Source of the DNA: Cupriavidus sp. D384
GTDB taxonomy: Bacteria; Pseudomonadota; Gammaproteobacteria; Burkholderiales; Burkholderiaceae
Reading direction: 5' to 3'
Assembly (NCBI RefSeq): GCF_001652915.1
Contig: NZ_BBQI01000030.1
Coordinates: 1-64,000, forward strand
Length of the DNA: 64,000 bases
Shown: positions 53,251 through 62,101 of the stretch, one piece after another
Numbering within the stretch: the first letter of the stretch is position 1
How the letters are laid out: each line of letters starts with the position of its first letter
Made by a program: the position numbers and the translations under genes
Notes under the pieces: generated by a model
What the model was told of the DNA's origin: nothing
Database searches by the model: none
The model's input: the letters and a program-made list of their open reading frames with translations, nothing else

Positions 53251-53883
53251 ATGGAAACGAAAACGAACGCGCGCGTGCCGCCGGCTGGCGCCGCCGATGC
53301 CGCCCTGGCCGATGCCCGGCTGGCGCCGGACCTGATGCGCCGTGGCTGGCTGATGGCGCCGGGCGCCTTTGCGCTGGGCACGCTGGCGGCGGTGGCACTG
53401 GGCGAGGCCATGCCGGCGTGGGGGCAGATGCAATCGGGCAGCACGCGCGACGACATCAATATCCTGAATACCGCGCTGGGCCTGGAATACCAGGCCATCG
53501 CCGCCTATCAGGTGGGCGCCGAAAGCGGCCTGCTGCAAAAGCCCGTGCTCGATACGGCGGTCAAGTTCCAGACCCATCACAAGGCGCACGCGCAAGTGCT
53601 GGCCGGTACCGTGGAAAAGCTCGGCGGAACCCCGGTGAAGGCCAGGGCGACCCGGGAATACAGTTTTCCGACCCAGACGCTGAAATCCCAGGCCGATGTG
53701 CTGCGCTTTGCGGCCGGATTGGAAAAAGGCGCGACGGCTGCCTATCTGGGCGTGCTGCCGAGCTTCCACAACCGTGAACTGAGCAAGGCCGCGGGCAGCA
53801 TCCTGGGCGACGAGGCGATGCACTGGGCCGTGCTGTTGCACGCGCTTGGCGAAGATCCGGTGCCGGGGGCGTTTGTGGGGTAG
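53251..53883 (+). CDS. Exported ferritin-like domain protein
   Basis: A 210-residue protein with a hydrophobic segment near residues 35-55 preceded by arginines (RRGWLMAPGAFALG), likely an export signal, and a four-helix ferritin-like domain (PF13668 type). Diiron ligand candidates are E in GLEYQA, HHKAH, E in LEKGAT and DEAMHW. It may bind iron or protect against oxidants in the periplasm. It is divergent from an ECF sigma/anti-sigma operon that may control it. AAGGAGG at 53238-53244 precedes the ATG at 53251. Confidence 0.85.
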   Translation: METKTNARVPPAGAADAALADARLAPDLMRRGWLMAPGAFALGTLAAVALGEAMPAWGQMQSGSTRDDINILNTALGLEYQAIAAYQVGAESGLLQKPVLDTAVKFQTHHKAHAQVLAGTVEKLGGTPVKARATREYSFPTQTLKSQADVLRFAAGLEKGATAAYLGVLPSFHNRELSKAAGSILGDEAMHWAVLLHALGEDPVPGAFVG

Positions 53884-53933
53884 GGGGACGGCGAGGACGG
53901 GGAAGTCGGGGAAGTCGGGGAACGGGTCGGGAG

Positions 53934-53996
53934 CCAACCGATGGCGCTGATTTGCCATCGGTTGGTTCCCCTCTCCCGTTAATGGGAGAGGGGAAC
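53934..53996. terminator. Tandem hairpins between convergent genes, including a REP-like copy
   Basis: Two perfect hairpins in a row: CCAACCGATGGC/GCCATCGGTTGG (53934-53965, 8 nt loop) and GTTCCCCTCTCCC/GGGAGAGGGGAAC (53965-53996, 6 nt loop). The second is a member of the CCCTCTCCC repeat family. They lie between the ferritin-like gene (+) and the outer membrane factor gene (-) and probably end transcription from both sides, though no T run is present. A GGGGAAGTC direct repeat precedes them at 53899-53916. Confidence 0.6.
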
Positions 53997-54012
53997 GAAC
54001 CATCCCGCCTTA

Positions 54013-55941
54013 TTACGATCCCGAACCGGCCAGCGCCGCCGCCGGACCCGGCGGAGTGGGCTTGGCGGTGACGTCGGGTGCCGCTCTCAGGTCGGCGGGA
54101 ATGGCCGGATCCGGCGTCTTGCGTTGCGGCTGCGCCTGAGCCTGAGGCGCCGGTGCAGGTTGCGCGACGGGCGTCCCGGGCTGCTGGAGCGGGCGCGACT
54201 GCGTGAGCGGGGCGGCCGCCTGCGTTGCCGGTGCTGCGGGCGCTGGCGCTGGCGCTGGCGCAGGGGCTGCGGCCTGGGGCGCGCGCGCGGGCTGGACAGG
54301 TGCGGCAGGGGCCGGCTGTTGCGGTGCCGCGGCCTGTGGCGCACGGGTGGGTGCCACCAGCGTATTGGCCGTCGACGGGACAGCCGTTGCGGCAGGTGCG
54401 GCCGGAGCAGCCGCCTGGGGCGCTGCACCCCGTGCCGGGGCGGGCTTGCCGGCCACCGGCGGCTGGCTGGTCACGGTCTGCTGCGACCAGCCGCCGCCCA
54501 GTGCCTTGTACAGCTGCGCCCGGCTGGTCAGCCGTGCCAGCTGGATCGTCACCAGCTTCTTCTGCGCCTCGTACTGCTGGCGCTGGGCATCAAAGACCGG
54601 GAAATAGTCGTCCACGCCGTTCTTGAAGCGCATCTCGGCCAGTCGCCGTGTCTCGGCCACTTCCTTCTGTAGCGACGCCTGCGCAGCGGTCTGGCGGTCG
54701 TAGGTGCCGCGCGCGGCCAGACCGTCGGCCACCTCGCGGAATGCGCCCTGGATGGTGCGCTCGTACTGCGCGACATTGATTTCCTTGCGGACCTTCGACG
54801 CATCGAGGTTCGCCTGGTTGGCGCCGGCATTGAAGATCGGCAACGTGACCTGCGGCGCAAAGGCCCAGGCCGCGCCACCCGTAAACAACCCGGCCAGCGT
54901 GGTGCTGGCAAGGCCAACCCCCGCGGTCAGCGAAATCCGCGGGAAGAATGCCGCGCGGGCCGCCCCGATATTGGCGTTGGCGGCCTTCAGGCGGTGCTCG
55001 GCAGCCATGATGTCCGGCCGCTGTTCCAGCAATTGCGAAGGCAGGCCCGCCGGCAGTTCCGCCACAAACGACTTGTCATCGAACGGCTGGGCGGGCGGCA
55101 GGTCGGCCGGAATTGGTCCGCCAATCAGCAGTGACAGCGCGTTTTCGTCCTGCGCCACCTGGCGCGTGAACTGCTCGACGTCGACACGCGCGGTTTCCAC
55201 CTGGGTCTGGGTGCGGTGCTGGTCGATCGCGGCCATGCCGCCCGCCGCCTTGCTCTTGCGCACCATCTCCGAGGCGTCTTCCTGGATCTTGAGCGTGTCC
55301 TGCGACAGCTTCAGCAGTTGCTGGTCGGCCTGCCAGGTCAGATATGCATTGGCAATTTCGCCAACCAGGCTGATCTGCGTGCTGCGCCGCACTTCCTCGA
55401 TCGACAGGTACTGCTCCAGGGCCTCGTGCTTGAGGCTGCGGATGCGGCCGAACACGTCGAGTTCGAACGACGAAAAGCCCACGCCGGCGCCCCAGGCGTT
55501 GATCACCGGGTCCTGGCCCGGCGCGCGCAGGTCGCCGGTCAGACGCGTGCTGCTGAAGCCGACGTTGGCATCGACGGCCGGGAACTGTGCCGCGCGCCGG
55601 ATACGGTAGTACGCACGGGCCTCGTCGATCGATAGTGTGGCCACGCGCAGGTCGCGGTTGTTGGCCAGGCCGAGTTCGATCAGCCGGCGCAGGCGCGCGT
55701 CGGTGAAGAAGTCCTGCCAGCCAAGGTTCGCGGCCGGTACCTGTGATTGCGGCGCGCCATTGGCGCCCTGGGTGGTCTGATAGGCCGGACCATCGGGGAA
55801 GGCGTTGGGCACGGGCGAATCCGGGCGTTCGTACTTTGGTTCGAGCGTGCAGGCGGCCAGTGCCAGGGGCAACAGGATGCCGGCGCTCCAGCGCAGAGAC
55901 GGCAGGCGTGCGGGGGAAAGGCGCATTGTTATCGTCTTCAT
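54013..55941 (-). CDS. TolC/NodT-like outer membrane factor lipoprotein
   Basis: A 642-residue outer membrane efflux lipoprotein. The signal ends in the lipobox LAAC (residues about 28-31), followed by TLEPKYERPDSPVPNAFP, a NodT family start. Two OEP repeats span residues 80-480 (NRDLRVATLSIDEARAYYRIR and ANANIGAARAAFFPRISL). Unusually, residues about 490-642 form a Pro/Ala/Gln-rich low-complexity tail absent from typical NodT proteins. As the last gene of the HlyD-hydrolase-GT2 cluster, starting 7 bp after the GT2 stop, it probably forms the outer membrane exit channel for the polysaccharide. A second ATG at 55926 could also start it. Confidence 0.9.
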   Translation of the reverse strand: MKTITMRLSPARLPSLRWSAGILLPLALAACTLEPKYERPDSPVPNAFPDGPAYQTTQGANGAPQSQVPAANLGWQDFFTDARLRRLIELGLANNRDLRVATLSIDEARAYYRIRRAAQFPAVDANVGFSSTRLTGDLRAPGQDPVINAWGAGVGFSSFELDVFGRIRSLKHEALEQYLSIEEVRRSTQISLVGEIANAYLTWQADQQLLKLSQDTLKIQEDASEMVRKSKAAGGMAAIDQHRTQTQVETARVDVEQFTRQVAQDENALSLLIGGPIPADLPPAQPFDDKSFVAELPAGLPSQLLEQRPDIMAAEHRLKAANANIGAARAAFFPRISLTAGVGLASTTLAGLFTGGAAWAFAPQVTLPIFNAGANQANLDASKVRKEINVAQYERTIQGAFREVADGLAARGTYDRQTAAQASLQKEVAETRRLAEMRFKNGVDDYFPVFDAQRQQYEAQKKLVTIQLARLTSRAQLYKALGGGWSQQTVTSQPPVAGKPAPARGAAPQAAAPAAPAATAVPSTANTLVAPTRAPQAAAPQQPAPAAPVQPARAPQAAAPAPAPAPAPAAPATQAAAPLTQSRPLQQPGTPVAQPAPAPQAQAQPQRKTPDPAIPADLRAAPDVTAKPTPPGPAAALAGSGS

Positions 55942-55948
55942 TTGTGAT

Positions 55949-57937
55949 TCAACCTGTAAACGCGCGGCGCAGCAGTTGCACGATGGCCGTGCCAGGCAGG
56001 CCGCGATACGCGATGTTGTGTGGCGGCTCGCTGAACAGCAGCCGGATCAACCGGTGCCGCGCCGCCATGTCAGGAACCAGCGAGATGCCAATCAGCTGGC
56101 CGTCGGTACGTGCCACGCGGCAGGGCACCCATCCCAGCGACGCGAGCCAGAAGGCCCCCACGGCACCGGGTTCCACCCGCGTGCCGCTATGCGATTCGAG
56201 GGCCACGCCATTGCAGGACAGATCGCGCGTCACGCCGTCCACCTCGCGCGACACCCCGTCCGCGCCGTAGAACTGCAGGCGCCCGGCCACGCGGAACGGG
56301 AAACGCTCCTCCTTGCGTGGACGCGGCAGTTCGAAGCAGACCAGCATCGACGCCAGGTACAGCACCATCGACACCAGTGTCCAGGCCACGTTGAACACGG
56401 TGCCCGGCGCATTGCCATCGGCGGCCACGGCGCGCGCCAGGCCCATGGCCGACAGGAAGAACAGCCCGCCGTAGAGCAGCGCGAACTTGCCATGCACGGT
56501 CAGTTTCGAGCGGTCCAGCCCCTTGTTGGTGACCTTGAATGGCCGCCCGAACGGCTTGAACATGGCGCTCGCCAGCGTGGCCGTGACGGCCATCGCCGCC
56601 ACGATCTGCGTCACCTCGGTAAAGATCGGCATGGCCCGCGACCCGGTGATCCAGATGCTGTAGGCCCAGTACAGCAGCAGCGCCGGGACGCCGTAGGCCA
56701 GGAACTGCATCGGGTCGCCATAGAGGGTCGGCACGTTGAAGAACCAGTAGAGCAGCGGCCCCGCCAGCAGCATCAGCGTGAACGGGCGGCTGAGCCAGTG
56801 CAGCAGGCCGTGGACGTAGTGCAGGCGCTGGCGCAGTGTGTAGCCGCGGCCACGCATGGGGCCGTCGGCGGTCAGCGCCACCTGGATGGTGCCCAGCCCC
56901 CAGCGGCTGCGCTGGCTGATGTACTCGGGCAGTCCTTCGGCAGACAGGCCCACGCTCAGCCGCTCGTTGAGCCAGCGGGTGACATAGCCGAACGGCATCA
57001 GCTTGTAGGTCAGGTGGATGTCCTCGGTCACCGTGCCGATGGGGAACCCGCCGATATGGCCCAGCGCCTCGCGCCGCACCACGAACGATGTGCCGATGCA
57101 GAACGCGGTGTCCCAGGCGTCCTTGGCGGGCTGCATCACGTCGAAGAACGCACGCTGCTCATCCACCCAGCATTCGGTGGAGCGCAGGTTGTACTGGATC
57201 GGGTCGGCGTTGTAGTAGAACTGCGGCGTCTGCACCACGCCCACGCGCGGGTCGTCGAACAGGCCGATGATGCGCAGCAGGATATTGCGGTTGGGCGCAA
57301 AGTCGGCATCGAGCACCATGATGTACGGTGCGCCGCCGTCGCCCTGGGCGCTGTGGTACAGGCCGTTGTTCAGGTTGCCTGCCTTGGCGTGGGCGTTGTC
57401 GGGCCGGGTCACATAGTTCACGCCCACCTTGCGGCAGAAGTCCCGGAGCCAGTCGCGGCGGGTGTCGTCGAGCACCCAGACGCGGAAATTCGGGTAGTCG
57501 ATGGCCTTGGCCGCGACGATGGTCTTCTCCAGCACGTCCAGGCCCTCGTTGTACGTGGCGATGAAGATGTCCACGCCGGGGGCATCGCGGTCGCCGCGCA
57601 GGCGCTGCTCGCCGGCATCGGCTGCGGCGGAATGGTCGGTGGTGCGTGTGAGCGTGATGATCGAGATCAGCGTGTACAGGATCGTCAGCGTCTCGAAGCC
57701 CAGGAACGCATGGGCCCAGATGCTTGGAAACTCCATGCGCCATTCCGGCAGCGTTTCGGTGACGCGCCAGATGTAATACACGATCAGCAGGACCGCCGCC
57801 GCCAGGCCAAAAAGCCATCGGTCCGCGGCACGGTGCCGGTTGCCGCGCAGACACAGCACGGCCACCAGCAGCGCGCCCGCATTGATCTGCACGAGCATGC
57901 TGCTATCCAGGAAACTTGCAAAACTCGCGGCGAGCAT
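55949..57937 (-). CDS. Cellulose synthase-like GT2 with PilZ domain
   Basis: A 662-residue processive glycosyltransferase. Eight or so membrane helices surround a GT2 domain with the synthase signature: DD at 157-158, DAD at 210-212, TED at 304-306 and QRSRW at 342-346. The C-terminal PilZ domain keeps both c-di-GMP motifs, RFPFR at 545-549 and DLSCNG at 572-577, so synthesis should require c-di-GMP. The arrangement equals that of BcsA, but no bcsB, bcsZ or bcsC accompanies it. The ATG at 57937 follows AAGGAGT. The glycosidase-like gene stops 2 bp upstream. The polymer made cannot be read from sequence; a beta-glucan is most likely. Confidence 0.93.
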   Translation of the reverse strand: MLAASFASFLDSSMLVQINAGALLVAVLCLRGNRHRAADRWLFGLAAAVLLIVYYIWRVTETLPEWRMEFPSIWAHAFLGFETLTILYTLISIITLTRTTDHSAAADAGEQRLRGDRDAPGVDIFIATYNEGLDVLEKTIVAAKAIDYPNFRVWVLDDTRRDWLRDFCRKVGVNYVTRPDNAHAKAGNLNNGLYHSAQGDGGAPYIMVLDADFAPNRNILLRIIGLFDDPRVGVVQTPQFYYNADPIQYNLRSTECWVDEQRAFFDVMQPAKDAWDTAFCIGTSFVVRREALGHIGGFPIGTVTEDIHLTYKLMPFGYVTRWLNERLSVGLSAEGLPEYISQRSRWGLGTIQVALTADGPMRGRGYTLRQRLHYVHGLLHWLSRPFTLMLLAGPLLYWFFNVPTLYGDPMQFLAYGVPALLLYWAYSIWITGSRAMPIFTEVTQIVAAMAVTATLASAMFKPFGRPFKVTNKGLDRSKLTVHGKFALLYGGLFFLSAMGLARAVAADGNAPGTVFNVAWTLVSMVLYLASMLVCFELPRPRKEERFPFRVAGRLQFYGADGVSREVDGVTRDLSCNGVALESHSGTRVEPGAVGAFWLASLGWVPCRVARTDGQLIGISLVPDMAARHRLIRLLFSEPPHNIAYRGLPGTAIVQLLRRAFTG

Positions 57938-57939
57938 CG

Positions 57940-59301
57940 TTACTCCTTGGGTGGATTGTCGGGCGACGCCGCGGCCTGGGTTACCGTGGCACAGCTCGCG
58001 CCCCGGCAACCGCCTGGCTGGAACGGATTCCATCCGGTGGCGGCAAGCACGGCCCAGGCCGTGGCGCCCAGGTGGGGCAGGTGAAAGTAATAGAAGTCGT
58101 CGGTCTTCGAATCGGGGCCGATCTGCAGCCCCGTGCGCACACGTTGCTCGGGCGTGGCGAACAGCATGCCCGACGGCGCGCGTTGCGACGTCAGGATCGG
58201 CCAGAGCGGCGCGGCTTCGCTCTCGCGGCCCGTGGCGCGCAGTACCAGTGCGGCCTGGCCGGTGCCTTCGGTCCAGATGCCGTCCGGATCGGCGTTGAAA
58301 CCATAGCCGCCCTTGACGCCGTGTTTTGCCCGCGCCCAGGCCAGCGCGCGCTGCCAGTTGCCGGCGGCGTCGGGAATGGCGATCAGCGGCCAGAGCGACG
58401 CATCGAGTGCCGAGGGGCCGCCGTTGAGCGAACGGCCGTCGTCACGCGTACCGATGGCAAAGCGGCCTTCGCCGGGCTGCCACATCGTCTCGACAAACTT
58501 GCGCGAACGCTCGGCGCCGGTTTTCCAGCGCGGATCGCTGTCATACCGCGACAGCCAGCGAAACACCGCGTACGTGTCCACGTTGTGCTCGGTGGACTTC
58601 CAGCCCTGGCGCTGCGGCGACGGCTCGTGGCCGAAGTACCCGCCGATAAAGGCGGCGGGCGCGTCGGCGTTGTACGTCTCCTTGTCGACCCAGCCCATCA
58701 TCGTCCTGGCCGTGTCGAGATAGCGCGGCGAGTGCGTGGCATCGTAGGCAGCCAGCAACAGCAGCGCTGCCCATGCCACGTTGCCGGTGGCGGTGCCCAC
58801 TTGGTAGCGGTCTTCAAACCACTTGTTGGCCTTGGCGTCCCACCAGCCCGGCATCGGCACCGGGCCGTCGGCAGGCATCGCGCCGGCGCGATAGGCGTTG
58901 CGGATGCGGCCGTCGTGATAGTGACGGTCGCGCGTCACGCCGGCCACAACCCCGTCGGCAATGCGCCGGGCAGCATCCTTCTGGCCGCACGCGATCAGCG
59001 CGATGCCGGCCAATGCGTTGTCATAGACAAAGGCCGACTCCTTGAGCGGGCCGAGCAGCGGTTCGCCGCCCGGCGCGGGTTCGTAGCTGGCGAGCATGAC
59101 CGGCCCGTTGCCCGGGATGGCGGCCACGCGTTGCGTCAGCGTCTGGCAGCCGGCATCGCGCATCTGATCGCGTGCGGCGTCGGCCGGAGCCGCCGGCGCG
59201 GCGGACAGCGCCAGCGGCGTGGTGAGCACGGTTGTCATCAGCGCTTCGATCAGCCGCTTGCGCGCGGCCCGGTGTGGCATTCCTGCGGTAGTACGCTGCA
59301 C
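57940..59301 (-). CDS. Periplasmic six-hairpin glycosidase-like protein
   Basis: A 453-residue exported protein with an (alpha/alpha)6-barrel look: repeated aromatic/Gly-rich helices (FVYDNALAGIALIACGQ, GNVAWAALLLLAAYD, HNVDTYAVFRWL, DGIWTEGTGQAALVL). Acidic residues in FVYDNAL and TEGTGQA are candidates for catalysis. Membrane-bound synthases are often paired with such a hydrolase (BcsZ, for example), so it may trim the polymer. The GTG at 59301 is chosen because AGGAAGGAG lies 8 nt before it; an ATG at 59280 is a second option. Specific glycosidase family not assigned. Confidence 0.75.
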   Translation of the reverse strand: MQRTTAGMPHRAARKRLIEALMTTVLTTPLALSAAPAAPADAARDQMRDAGCQTLTQRVAAIPGNGPVMLASYEPAPGGEPLLGPLKESAFVYDNALAGIALIACGQKDAARRIADGVVAGVTRDRHYHDGRIRNAYRAGAMPADGPVPMPGWWDAKANKWFEDRYQVGTATGNVAWAALLLLAAYDATHSPRYLDTARTMMGWVDKETYNADAPAAFIGGYFGHEPSPQRQGWKSTEHNVDTYAVFRWLSRYDSDPRWKTGAERSRKFVETMWQPGEGRFAIGTRDDGRSLNGGPSALDASLWPLIAIPDAAGNWQRALAWARAKHGVKGGYGFNADPDGIWTEGTGQAALVLRATGRESEAAPLWPILTSQRAPSGMLFATPEQRVRTGLQIGPDSKTDDFYYFHLPHLGATAWAVLAATGWNPFQPGGCRGASCATVTQAAASPDNPPKE

Positions 59302-59353
59302 GGTAGTCTCCTTCCTGCGGGCGTTGGGTGAATGACTGTGTGATCGGCTCCGA

Positions 59354-60694
59354 TCAGATCAGCCGGCGAAACCACGGGCGGTCAAGGCTGACCTTGGCCC
59401 AGTGGCCGAGTGCGCAGCGGTCTGTCTTGCCTGCGCCGGGCAGGTCAGGCAGCGGCTTGTTCAGCTTCGCAATCAGGTACAGCTCGTTTTTCTCGATGGG
59501 CGGGAACGGCACGAAGTAGCGCGCCTGGTCGCCATCGGGTGCCCGCGGCAGGATTTCGGCGACCTTGCCCGACAGCGGCGTGGCCACGCCATCGACCATG
59601 ACCGTGACCGGGGCACCCGGCAGCAGATCCTTGCTCAGGCTGCGCGGGAATACGGCCACCACGCTTGGCGTCGTGCAATTGGTGGCGCGCATCAGCGTGG
59701 CGCCGGCCGCCACATGCGTGCCCGGTGGCGCCAGGACGTCTTCGACGACGCCGCCGGCGTAGGCCTTGATGTCGAGGTTCGACACGCGGTCCAGGCGTTG
59801 CTGCTCGGTGTCTACCAGCTTGTCGACTTCGGCGCCGTATTCCTGAAGCTGCTTGATCTCGGCCTGCAACTGGATGTTTTCGGCCTTCAGTTCGTCGGAG
59901 CGCTGCGAGAGCGCGCCAACGGCGCCGTCGTTGTTCGACGCATAGACGCGGTTGCGCGTGGCGGCACTGCTGCTGCGCGCACCGTTGAGTTCGGCCTCGA
60001 TCGCATCCTTCTGTCCGCCTAGCACGGCAAGCTGGTTGCGCGATGCATCGGTGAACGCCTGGCTGACGGCGCCTGCCTGCTGCATGGCTTCGTTGCGCGT
60101 GACGACATTGACCTGTGCATCGATCTGCTGCTGTGCCGCGCTCAGGCGGGCCTCGATGCCACGCACACGGGAGTCGTTCTGTTGCTGGGCCACCGAGGTA
60201 TAGCGCTTGACGTCGCCATTGGTGGAGGCCAGGCGCGCCTGGTTGCCTTCGAGCTTCGATTTGGCGGCTTCCAGCCGTTTATCGTTGTCGAGCTTCTTGC
60301 CAGTCAGCTCCATCAGCAAGGCGCGATCCATGTTTGGATTCTGCAGCGTCATCAGGGACTGCCCGGCAGTGAAGGTGGTACCCACCGGCACCAACTGTTT
60401 CGTGACCACGCCTTCCACCGGCGTGGTGATAAGGCTGACCGGGCTGTTGACGATCGCACGTTCCGACGAGCGCACGAAGACGTAGGGGAACATCACCGAG
60501 AGGATGATCCAGATGATGAAACCCACCATGCCATAGCTGGCAAGGCGCGGAATGGCCTGCCAGACCGGCCGCAGGCTCAGCGGGCTGCTTTGCTTCGCGA
60601 CAGCGTCGCGGGGCGGGGGCTGCTTCGGCTGCTGTGGCGACGCAGGTGGTAGCCGCGTTGGCACGGTCGGCTTTCGGTCAGTATTGTTGTCCAT
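59354..60694 (-). CDS. HlyD-like membrane fusion protein of the polysaccharide cluster
   Basis: A 446-residue periplasmic adaptor. After a Pro-rich cytoplasmic leader there is one membrane helix (VGFIIWIILSVMFPYVFV, about 57-74), a split lipoyl domain (TTPVEGVVTKQLVPVGTTFT and its C-terminal half AGGVVEDVLAPPGTHVAAG), and a long Gln/Ala-rich coiled coil (about residues 125-290). It should bridge the inner membrane synthase and the outer membrane factor. The ATG at 60694 is supported by GGGAG 7 nt upstream and is the first gene of the operon. The architecture resembles Alg44 and BgsB, which assist PilZ or c-di-GMP-regulated synthases. Confidence 0.88.
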   Translation of the reverse strand: MDNNTDRKPTVPTRLPPASPQQPKQPPPRDAVAKQSSPLSLRPVWQAIPRLASYGMVGFIIWIILSVMFPYVFVRSSERAIVNSPVSLITTPVEGVVTKQLVPVGTTFTAGQSLMTLQNPNMDRALLMELTGKKLDNDKRLEAAKSKLEGNQARLASTNGDVKRYTSVAQQQNDSRVRGIEARLSAAQQQIDAQVNVVTRNEAMQQAGAVSQAFTDASRNQLAVLGGQKDAIEAELNGARSSSAATRNRVYASNNDGAVGALSQRSDELKAENIQLQAEIKQLQEYGAEVDKLVDTEQQRLDRVSNLDIKAYAGGVVEDVLAPPGTHVAAGATLMRATNCTTPSVVAVFPRSLSKDLLPGAPVTVMVDGVATPLSGKVAEILPRAPDGDQARYFVPFPPIEKNELYLIAKLNKPLPDLPGAGKTDRCALGHWAKVSLDRPWFRRLI

Positions 60695-61708
60695 GCGAGC
60701 TCCCGGGTAATAGGTGGCCTTCCGCGATCGCCAACGTCGGTCGCGGTTGTTAATTCGCAGACAGCACTGTCCCACCGCGCGAGCGCATGAGCTCGTTCGG
60801 ACGATTCAGTGCCTACGTCCCCCAACAATTTTTATGCGCCGTTTGCCCCGGGCCGTTGCTACGCCGCCAGGACAGGCGAGTGGATCGTGTGTGCCGATCC
60901 ATTGAACTGTCGACACAAGCCCAGAACGGAACCCGTGCAGACAGGTACTACGAGACGCTACGCGCCATGGAAGCCCACAGCACAACATCGCCGGATTGAT
61001 GCGATGCAACGCTGGAGCGATTCAAAGTTAGTCAGTTTGGACTTTGCTTGCTGTAAGAATGTGTAAGGGCTGTATATCGATCCACTTACATCTCTTGATT
61101 TGAGGCCTGCGAAAACGGCTGTTTGTAGTAAGCCGCTGATTCAGAAGTGGCGTGCCTTAGCGCGAAATTAAGCCGAGGCCTCTGCGCGCAGGTAGATCTT
61201 GCAAGCATGGGTAGTGCGCGAACAGATTTGCACGGTGAGAAGTACAAAGCCTTTCAACTGGCTGACGGCAACGGTCGATTGCAGCGCCGCAACGAAGGGC
61301 GGCAAACGACTGTGTATCAGAGTGTGACTGGGGCGAATTGAACAAGCGGTAAGGGTACTGGCGAGCAATCCGGTCCTCGTGGGGTGCGGTTGTGAATTGC
61401 ATCATGACGTGATGCTAAGCCAGTGCGGTCTTGAGGGTCGGCCGGGATTCGTAGATCCCCCGCCAAAACTGCCGGGACGACGCCCGGCACGCGGCAGCGC
61501 AGGCTGGGGCGCCGCATCGGCGGGCAACAGCAAAATGTGGCTAATGACGACTAGTAATAGTCTTAAAATGCCTTAATTTACACGTATCCAGCAATAATTA
61601 GCGCTTCCAACGCACTTTTTGCGGCTAGCATCACTGCTGCTCCGCAGAGGGTGCTTTGCGCGCATCACCGACCCTCCGTGGCAATCCTATTCTCAGGAGG
61701 CCGCCCGC
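60695..61708. other. Gene-poor region of about 1 kb
   Basis: No frame here has convincing coding character or a recognisable product. The DNA is noticeably less GC-rich than its neighbours, with AT-rich tracts around 61545-61615 that probably contain the promoter of the vgrG remnant. A 64-codon frame at 61147-61341 was looked at and not accepted. The region may be decayed island DNA. Confidence 0.5.
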
Positions 61709-62020
61709 ATGGGTATCCGCGACAACCTGCCGTTCGCCCGCACCGTGACGGTTTCCGGCCCTGCGCTGCCGGAGATTCCTGGGCAATCCCCCTTTACTTT
61801 CGTGCGCATGGAGGGCGCGGAACACCTCTGCAGCCTCTACCAGTACGAGATCGAACTCAAGACCCCCGACAAGGCTTACAACTTCCACGGGCCCGAGGGC
61901 AATTTCGATCTGCGTGCCATGAACGGTCGCGAACTGACCGTACGTCTCGAGCTGAACGGCATGGGCACCGGACCGGCGGGCAGCATTGGCGCCGGCACGC
62001 GCGAGATCAGCGGCGCATGA
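61709..62020 (+). pseudogene. vgrG: Truncated vgrG (T6SS spike protein), N-terminal remnant
   Basis: A 103-residue protein corresponding to the first part of a VgrG spike: FVRMEGAEHLCSLYQYEIEL, NGRELTVRLELNG and AGTREISG are the usual N-terminal blocks. An intact VgrG continues for another 500 or more residues; here a stop follows the ISG motif and no continuing VgrG sequence appears in any frame up to 62101. CAGGAGG at 61694-61700 precedes the ATG. The remnant cannot build a spike. It marks the insertion or deletion that left the two following genes next to it. Confidence 0.8.
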
Positions 62021-62101
62021 GCCTGTTCAGTGGAGTGCGACTGGTTTCCCGCACGGCGAGTTTTACGCAGATTCGCGCAGGACATCAAGTAAGGGCAAGC
62101 G

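Noticed and set aside
55949-57937. Standard bacterial cellulose operon
   Set aside because: bcsB, bcsC, bcsQ and bcsZ are absent; the partners are an HlyD-like adaptor and a NodT-like factor instead.
55805-58084. A 759-codon plus-strand frame opposite the GT2 gene
   Set aside because: It is antisense to a gene with complete catalytic motifs and is Arg/His/Gln-rich without family resemblance.
61147-61341. A 64-codon frame in the gene-poor region
   Set aside because: No ribosome site, no domain and no supporting context; coding cannot be argued from sequence.
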